NCBI GenBank assembly: GCA_019658985.1 | Contig: JAIFWS010000034.1 | Coordinates: forward strand, 1 to 8,382 | Length of the DNA stretch: 8,382 nucleotides | Reading direction: 5' to 3' | Source of the DNA: Candidatus Parcubacteria bacterium | Lineage (GTDB): Bacteria; Patescibacteriota; Minisyncoccia; Minisyncoccales; Staskawiczbacteraceae | Shown: positions 4,337 through 8,382 of the stretch, piece by piece | How the letters are laid out: each line of letters starts with the position of its first letter | Numbering within the stretch: position 1 is the first letter of the stretch | Position numbers and translations under genes: made by a program | The notes under the pieces: generated by a model | The model's input: only the letters and a program-made list of their open reading frames with translations | What the model was told of the DNA's origin: nothing | Databases searched by the model: none

Positions 4337-5755
4337 ATGAAAAATCCTCAGGTAAAAATCTACAATACCCTTTCCGGTAAAAAGGATGCCTTAAAACCGT
4401 TATCCGGCCAGAAAATCAACCTGTTTGTTTGCGGACCTACGGTGTACGACTTCTCACACCTGGGACACGCTCGCAGCTATGTCATTTTTGATTGTTTCGC
4501 CAAATATTTAAAAAGCATGGGATACCATGTTTTTTATCTGCAAAATATCACCGATATCGATGACAAGATTATTGCCCGGGCAAAAGAAAAGGGGGTAGGC
4601 ATAAAAGATTTAGCTGATGCATTCACCAATGAATACTTCAAAGACATGAAAGCATTGGGCGTGACCAGTGTTAAAAAATACGCCAAAGCCACCGATCATA
4701 TCAAAGAAGTCATCAGCCAGGTAGAAAGGCTTATTGATAAAAAATACGCCTACACTCTTGAAGAAGACGGCATTTATTTTGATATCGCTAAATTTAAAGA
4801 TTACGGAAAGCTCTCGGGCCGCACCGCGCTGCAGGCGGAAGATTCCATGTCCCGGATTGATTACAGTAAAAACAAAAGAAACCGCGGTGATTTTTGCTTA
4901 TGGAAATTTTCAATCCAGGACGAACCGAGCTGGACTGCCCCATTCGGTGCTGGGCGTCCGGGCTGGCACATTGAAGACACGGCTATCACTGAAAAATATT
5001 TCGGGGCGCAATATGATGTCCATGGCGGCGGACGGGATATCATGTTCCCCCACCATGAAGCTGAAATCACCCAGATGGAATCCATTTCCGGCAAAAAACC
5101 GCTGGCGCGATATTGGATGCACACGGGCTTTTTAACCATCGACGGGCAGAAAATGTCCAAGAGCCTGGGGAACTTTGTCCTCATCAATGACTTCTTAAAA
5201 CGCTATCCGGCGATGCTCTTGCGGTTTTGGGTCGCCAAAAATTTATGGCATACCCCGATGGACTATTCAGAAACCGCTATAATAGAAGCAAAAATATCGC
5301 TGGAGAAAATTGAAGAGTTTTTGCGGAAGTTGAAAACCCTTAAAACAGCGAAGTCAGCAAAACCTGCCGATCTTAAAAAGGCACTAAAAAGAGCAAAAGA
5401 AGAATTCTATATAAATTTGGCGGATGACTTCAATACTCCCAAAGCCTTTGCCGCCCTTTTTGAGTTCATCAAAGAAATCAATAAATTAATGGAAAACGGG
5501 CTGCTCGGTAAAAAAGAAGCCCGTGATATGTACAAATTCTTTGAGGAAATAAATAAGATCTTCGGGATCATCGACTTTGAAAAAATAAAGAATTCGAACA
5601 TCCCCCAGGAAGTGCTGGACCTGGTGAAAGTCCGCGAAGGGCACCGCAAAAGCACCCAATGGAATAAGGCTGATGAAGTCCGTAAGGAAATAGAAAAATA
5701 CGGATATTCGGTAGACGACACCCAGGACGGCCCGGTAGTTAAAAAAATACACTGA
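4337..5755 (+). CDS. cysS: Cysteine--tRNA ligase
   Basis: This class I aminoacyl-tRNA synthetase charges tRNA-Cys using ATP. The 472-residue length is typical. Motifs are the zinc ligand C32 in LFVCGPTVYD, the HIGH signature HLGHA (41-45), NITDIDDKI (70-78), the block GRPGWHIED (206-214), GGGRDIMFPHHEAE (230-243) and the signature KMSKS (272-276). The C-terminal half is helical and carries the tRNA-binding region. In E. coli CysRS zinc is held by C28, C209, H234 and E238. The equivalents here appear to be C32, D214, H239 and E243, so one cysteine ligand is replaced by aspartate. The enzyme otherwise looks intact. There is no Shine-Dalgarno site, and the perfect -10 box ends 8 bases before the ATG. 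A strong terminator follows the stop codon, so the gene is monocistronic. Confidence 0.98.
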   Translation: MKNPQVKIYNTLSGKKDALKPLSGQKINLFVCGPTVYDFSHLGHARSYVIFDCFAKYLKSMGYHVFYLQNITDIDDKIIARAKEKGVGIKDLADAFTNEYFKDMKALGVTSVKKYAKATDHIKEVISQVERLIDKKYAYTLEEDGIYFDIAKFKDYGKLSGRTALQAEDSMSRIDYSKNKRNRGDFCLWKFSIQDEPSWTAPFGAGRPGWHIEDTAITEKYFGAQYDVHGGGRDIMFPHHEAEITQMESISGKKPLARYWMHTGFLTIDGQKMSKSLGNFVLINDFLKRYPAMLLRFWVAKNLWHTPMDYSETAIIEAKISLEKIEEFLRKLKTLKTAKSAKPADLKKALKRAKEEFYINLADDFNTPKAFAALFEFIKEINKLMENGLLGKKEARDMYKFFEEINKIFGIIDFEKIKNSNIPQEVLDLVKVREGHRKSTQWNKADEVRKEIEKYGYSVDDTQDGPVVKKIH

Positions 5756-5765
5756 TAAAAAATTA

Positions 5766-5801
5766 AAAAGCAGCGGCTCTCATACAAGAGCCGCTGCTTT
5801 T
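5766..5801 (+). terminator. Intrinsic terminator of cysS
   Basis: AAAAGCAGCGGCTCT (5766-5780) pairs perfectly over 15 bp with 5787-5801 around the loop CATACA. The right arm ends in TTTT. The stem starts 10 bp after the cysS stop codon and is symmetrical, so it could also stop antisense transcription. Confidence 0.92.
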
Positions 5802-5818
5802 AACCAAAGAGTATTGTT

Positions 5819-5846
5819 TTGACATACCTTTTTTGGTATACATAAG
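5819..5846 (+). promoter_or_regulatory. dnaB-recR promoter
   Basis: A perfect -35 TTGACA (5819-5824) is followed after 16 bp by CATAAG (5841-5846), the best-placed -10-like hexamer (4 of 6 matches), which ends 6 bases before the dnaB ATG. The -35 box is strong but the -10 box is uncertain. The spacer contains the inverted repeat ATACC-TTTTTT-GGTAT (5824-5839), which overlaps the last base of the -35 box and could be a regulator site. Confidence 0.5.
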
Positions 5847-5852
5847 CATACT

Positions 5853-7223
5853 ATGAGTTCAGAAATGCCCACAAAAAAGCCGCCGCAGAACGTTGAAGCC
5901 GAACAAAGCTTGTTGGGATGCTTGATGCTCGACAAAAACGCGATGATCAAAGTCTCAGATTTTGTCAGTGCGGACGATTTCTACAAAAACATCCACAAAG
6001 AGGTATTCTCCGCAATGGCCCAGCTGTTCTCAAAAATGGAACCAATCGACATTCTTTCCGTTTCCAGCAAATTAAAAGAAAACGGCCAGCTTGAAGGCAT
6101 CGGCGGAAGCGCATATCTGACTTCCCTCATCAACCTGGTCCCTACCGCAACCCACGTTACCAATTACGCAAAAATTGTACGGGAGAAAAAAGTGTTGCGC
6201 GATTTGATCCAGGCTTCTGAAGAAATCGGACTGAATGCTTTTGACGAATCCAAAGACATTGAAGACCTATTAGACGACGCCGAAAAAAAAGTCTTTTCCA
6301 TCGGGCAAAAATCCCTAACCCAATCATTTGTCCCTATTAAAGATATTTTAGACGAGACTTTTGAGCGGATCGACCAGTTATCAAAACAAACCGGCCAGTA
6401 CCGCGGAATCGCCACGGGATTTAAACAGCTTGATAATATGCTCTCGGGACTCCAGCGCTCTGATTTGATTATTCTAGCCGCCCGGCCTTCCATGGGAAAA
6501 TCTTCGTTAATGTTGGATATTGCAAGGCACGTGGCAGTATACGAAAACCTGCCGGTGGGAATTTTTTCTTTGGAAATGTCAAAAGACCAGCTGGCGGATA
6601 GATTATTATCCAGCCACGGCAATATTGATTTGTGGAAACTGCGCACCGGAAAGCTCCAGTCCGGCGACGGTGATAATGATTTTTCGCGGATCCAGATTGC
6701 CATGGGAAGCTTATCCGAAGCCCCGATTTACATCAACGACATCGGAACCGCCAATATCCTCCAGATCCGCGCCATGGCCCGGAGACTCCAAACCGATAAA
6801 GGTTTGGGGTTAATCGTCATCGACTATTTGCAATTAATGGACAGCACCAGCAAAAATACTGCCTTAATCCAGCAGGTCACGGAAAACTCACGGGCATTAA
6901 AGGGATTAGCCAAAGAATTAAATATCCCGATTTTGGTTTTATCCCAGCTTTCCCGGGCGGTTGAACAGCGCACGCCTCATAGGCCGATGCTTTCCGACTT
7001 GCGCGAATCCGGAGCCATCGAGCAGGACGCGGACGTGGTGATGTTTATTTACCGCGAAGATAAATACAACGAAAATTCTTTAGAGAAAAATATCGCCGAA
7101 ATCATCGTGGCCAAACACCGTAACGGCCCTACTGGAGCGATAAAACTCTACTTTGATGAAAACCGGGCAAGCTTCCGTAATTTAGAACAGGGAGATTATA
7201 CGACGGAAATTATGACCGAATAA
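5853..7223 (+). CDS. dnaB: Replicative DNA helicase DnaB
   Basis: The hexameric 5'-3' helicase that unwinds the fork and recruits primase. The 456-residue product has the full domain order. The N-terminal collar (about 10-110) begins PPQNVEAEQSLLGCLM, a linker follows, and the RecA-like motor spans about 180-450. The motor carries Walker A ARPSMGKS (210-217), the H1a-type GIFSLEMS (236-243), Walker B IVIDYLQLM (321-329), the H3-like SQLSRAVEQR (364-373), the SDLRESGAIEQDAD block with the arginine finger (381-394) and VAKHRNGPTG (419-428). No intein or insertion is seen. The start at 5853 follows the promoter directly. An alternative in-frame ATG lies four codons downstream. The recR ATG begins one base after the dnaB stop, so the two genes form an operon. 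Confidence 0.98.
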   Translation: MSSEMPTKKPPQNVEAEQSLLGCLMLDKNAMIKVSDFVSADDFYKNIHKEVFSAMAQLFSKMEPIDILSVSSKLKENGQLEGIGGSAYLTSLINLVPTATHVTNYAKIVREKKVLRDLIQASEEIGLNAFDESKDIEDLLDDAEKKVFSIGQKSLTQSFVPIKDILDETFERIDQLSKQTGQYRGIATGFKQLDNMLSGLQRSDLIILAARPSMGKSSLMLDIARHVAVYENLPVGIFSLEMSKDQLADRLLSSHGNIDLWKLRTGKLQSGDGDNDFSRIQIAMGSLSEAPIYINDIGTANILQIRAMARRLQTDKGLGLIVIDYLQLMDSTSKNTALIQQVTENSRALKGLAKELNIPILVLSQLSRAVEQRTPHRPMLSDLRESGAIEQDADVVMFIYREDKYNENSLEKNIAEIIVAKHRNGPTGAIKLYFDENRASFRNLEQGDYTTEIMTE

Positions 7224-7224
7224 T

Positions 7225-7827
7225 ATGGACTCTATTAAACGGCTCAAAGATTTATTTTCAAAATTCCCGGCGGTCGGACCGAAAATGGCCAGCCGTTTTG
7301 TTTTCCACTTGATTCATTCCTCTCCCACCGAGACCCAAGAACTTATCCAGGCTATCCAAGCGGTTAAGAATAATATCCTCTTATGCCAGCAGTGCTTCCA
7401 GCCGTTTGAAGCCTCGGGCCAGCAGATCTGCCAAATCTGCGGCGATCCCGGGAGAAATAAGCAATTACTATGTATCGTTGAAAAAGAAAACGATCTGATT
7501 TCCATCGAGAATACCAAAAAATACAAGGGGCTGTACTTTGTCTTGGGAAATAACATTTTAACCCTGCGCAAAATCAACGACCAGGATTTGAGAATCGTAC
7601 CACTCAAAGAAAGAATAAAAAATTCCCAGTTTACTGAGATTATCATTGCAACGAATCCAACTATCGAAGGCCGGGCCGCTTCAACATTAGTAGAAATGGC
7701 ATTAAAAGAATTACCCCAATTCCCTACTCTTAAAATTACCCACTTAGCGAAGGGATTACCGATCGGCGGCGAACTGGAATACGCTGATGAAGAGACTCTT
7801 GATTCGGCGTTTGAGGGGCGGAAATAA
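7225..7827 (+). CDS. recR: Recombination protein RecR
   Basis: RecR forms a DNA-clamp-like ring and, with RecO, helps load RecA at single-stranded gaps. The 200-residue length is normal. The order is an N-terminal helix-hairpin-helix (KFPAVGPKMASRFVFHL, 13-29), a C4 zinc finger (C54, C57, C69, C72), a TOPRIM domain beginning LLCIVEKENDLISIE (81-95) with IIATNPTIEGRAA (140-152), and the C-terminal Walker-B-like segment GLPIGGELEYADEETL (177-192). The LGNNILTLRKI segment departs from the usual LGG...SPL form but aligns in place. No ribosome-binding site is visible. The ATG lies one base past the dnaB TAA, so translation is probably coupled to dnaB. Pairing recR with dnaB rather than with dnaX is a rearranged order. 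Confidence 0.97.
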   Translation: MDSIKRLKDLFSKFPAVGPKMASRFVFHLIHSSPTETQELIQAIQAVKNNILLCQQCFQPFEASGQQICQICGDPGRNKQLLCIVEKENDLISIENTKKYKGLYFVLGNNILTLRKINDQDLRIVPLKERIKNSQFTEIIIATNPTIEGRAASTLVEMALKELPQFPTLKITHLAKGLPIGGELEYADEETLDSAFEGRK

Positions 7828-7861
7828 AAAAACCCGGTAACGTGCGTTGCACGACCCGGGT
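7826..7861 (-). terminator. Terminator of the GC-rich orphan at 7862, in the convergent gap with recR
   Basis: A two-tier hairpin is formed by ACCCGG (7832-7837) with CCGGGT (7856-7861) and, inside it, CGTGC (7841-7845) with GCACG (7849-7853). On the minus strand the stem runs into seven T residues, making a strong terminator that starts at the orphan's stop codon. On the plus strand no U-tract follows, so recR termination here would be weaker. Confidence 0.85.
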
Positions 7862-8128
7862 CTACATCGATCGCTGTAACCTGCGCTTGAGCGCGATCAC
7901 GCTGCAGTGGCTGTCCTCCGCGAGGCGGGCGGATTCTTCCGTCGCCTTACTCCGCATCACCATCATCTGCCCGAGATGAAAGGCTTCCAGGATCCAGAAG
8001 GCCGAATCGCAGTCGCCGCGATCCCAGGCGGCCTTCGCCTTCGTGAGCATCGCGGCCAGGTCTCCGTCATTGTCCAGAATCCTTGCGGCCTGACTGAAAG
8101 CATCTTCCACCGACATGCTATCATCCAT
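7862..8128 (-). CDS. Orphan GC-rich helical protein of unknown function (88 residues)
   Basis: I do not recognise a family. The 88-residue product is rich in Ala, Asp, Glu and Arg and looks all-helical: an acidic N-terminal half (SVEDAFSQAARILDNDGDLA), AKAAWDRGDCDSAFWILEAF in the middle (about 31-50), and a basic end (SVIALKRRLQRSM). It has no signal peptide and no membrane span. The layout hints at a small helical-repeat or protein-binding module, which is inference only. Two sampled 60-base lines (7921-8040) are 60% and 67% GC, well above recR and dnaB. The minus strand is chosen because a consensus promoter, a Shine-Dalgarno site and a T-rich terminator all agree with it. Overlapping frames on either strand (7907-8152 plus, 7963-8163 minus) lack this set. 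Confidence 0.75.
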   Translation of the reverse strand: MDDSMSVEDAFSQAARILDNDGDLAAMLTKAKAAWDRGDCDSAFWILEAFHLGQMMVMRSKATEESARLAEDSHCSVIALKRRLQRSM

Positions 8129-8131
8129 TTA

Positions 8132-8141
8132 CTCACCCCTT
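8132..8141 (-). promoter_or_regulatory. Shine-Dalgarno site of the orphan gene at 7862
   Basis: On the minus strand AAGGGGTGAG precedes the ATG. AAGGGG (8141-8136) matches AAGGAG at 5 of 6 positions and is spaced 7 bases from the start. It supports the ATG at 8128 over the in-frame ATG four codons downstream. A 10-bp palindrome, CTCAGCTGAG (8144-8153), lies just upstream in the leader. Confidence 0.65.
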
Positions 8142-8163
8142 CCCTCAGCTGAGCGATGAGCAT

Positions 8164-8192
8164 AATTTACAACATTTATTTATATTTGTCAA
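8164..8192 (-). promoter_or_regulatory. Promoter of the orphan gene at 7862
   Basis: On the minus strand a perfect TTGACA (8192-8187), a 17-bp spacer and TAAATT (8169-8164) form a near-consensus promoter. The predicted leader is about 29 bases. The -35 box starts 6 bp after the terminator stem of the upstream sortase gene, so the two units are insulated. Confidence 0.8.
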
Positions 8193-8198
8193 TATACC

Positions 8199-8224
8199 AA
8201 AAGACGCCCCGCGGGGCGTCTTTT
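8199..8224 (-). terminator. Intrinsic terminator after the sortase gene
   Basis: AAAAGACGCCCC (8199-8210) and GGGGCGTCTTTT (8213-8224) form a perfect 26-bp palindrome around GC, with a T4 tail on each strand. It starts 3 bp past the sortase stop codon. The U-tract is short. Confidence 0.8.
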
Positions 8225-8227
8225 GAA

Positions 8228-8382
8228 TTACTTTACCAACTCCGCATTTACCGCAATCCTCAAATAATCCTTCCCCGGTGGCCAACAGCTTACCAACGTC
8301 AAAATATTGTTGTTTCCGTTCAAAGAGTTTGTTCCCACCTCCTCGCCCGGCTTCACGGTTTGTTTGTTTAATACACGATCCC
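8228..8382 (-). CDS. Sortase, C-terminal fragment
   Basis: The frame enters from the right edge and ends in TAA (8230-8228), giving 50 residues. NILTLVSCWPPGK carries the sortase active-site motif TLxxC. DYLRIAVNAELVK follows, with the conserved arginine nine residues after the catalytic cysteine, in a sortase-like C-terminal strand. Sortases are membrane-anchored transpeptidases that cleave a sorting signal on exported proteins and attach them to the cell surface or to each other. The WPPG after the cysteine is reminiscent of class D/E-like sortases. The His and the N-terminal membrane anchor are outside the window, so class and completeness cannot be judged. Confidence 0.85.
   Translation of the reverse strand, partial: DRVLNKQTVKPGEEVGTNSLNGNNNILTLVSCWPPGKDYLRIAVNAELVK

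Noticed and set aside
4734..5135. Long frames inside cysS on both strands
   Set aside because: They overlap the complete, motif-rich CysRS frame and show no independent start signals.
7907..8152. Plus-strand frame of 81 codons over the second orphan
   Set aside because: Promoter, Shine-Dalgarno site and T-rich terminator all point to the minus-strand gene at 7862-8128; the plus frame has no start signal.
8156..8371. Plus-strand frame at the right edge
   Set aside because: It is antisense to the sortase fragment with its TLxxC motif and crosses a terminator palindrome.

Overview
The window reads as a chromosomal segment of a Patescibacteria/CPR-type bacterium. This is inferred from gene content and style, not from a marker-gene tree. 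Supporting points are a short, gamma-like DnaX, a CysRS with a replaced zinc-ligand cysteine (GWHIED instead of GWHIEC), very compact intergenic spaces, mostly absent Shine-Dalgarno sequences, a sortase, a GtrA-type membrane protein and an isolated response regulator. TGA ends at least one gene (3629-3631), so the standard genetic code fits.

Layout. At 1-155 (+) lies the C-terminus of a HisKA-like histidine-kinase dimerisation segment that ends without an ATPase domain. It overlaps by 4 bp, tail to tail, an OmpR/PhoB response regulator (152-832, -). Behind that regulator are a possible 33-residue membrane peptide (878-979, -), an intrinsic terminator, a LUD-domain protein (1094-1711, -), a tRNA-Gln(UUG) gene (1790-1860, -) and dnaX (1888-3009, -). 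The tRNA promoter sits in the 3' end of dnaX. dnaX carries a 36-bp double-hairpin palindrome, in frame, inside its zinc-module coding region. A GC-rich orphan gene follows (3149-3631, +) with its own promoter, folded leader, Shine-Dalgarno site and terminator. Next are a GtrA-like membrane protein (3682-4254, -) and, divergent from it, cysS (4337-5755, +). After a perfect-stem terminator comes the dnaB-recR operon (5853-7827, +). A second GC-rich orphan (7862-8128, -) and the C-terminus of a sortase (8228-8382, -) close the window.

Functionally this is mostly replication and repair (DnaX clamp-loader subunit, DnaB helicase, RecR) and translation (tRNA-Gln, CysRS), mixed with signalling and envelope genes.

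Two patterns stand out. First, most of the native AT-richer genes have a -10-like hexamer ending only about 6-8 bases before the ATG and no Shine-Dalgarno site, as expected for leaderless mRNAs. The two GC-rich orphans instead have TTGACA promoters, real 5' leaders and Shine-Dalgarno sites, as if they came from elsewhere. Second, the palindrome in dnaX looks like a small mobile palindromic repeat tolerated inside a coding region, comparable in concept to Rickettsia palindromic elements.
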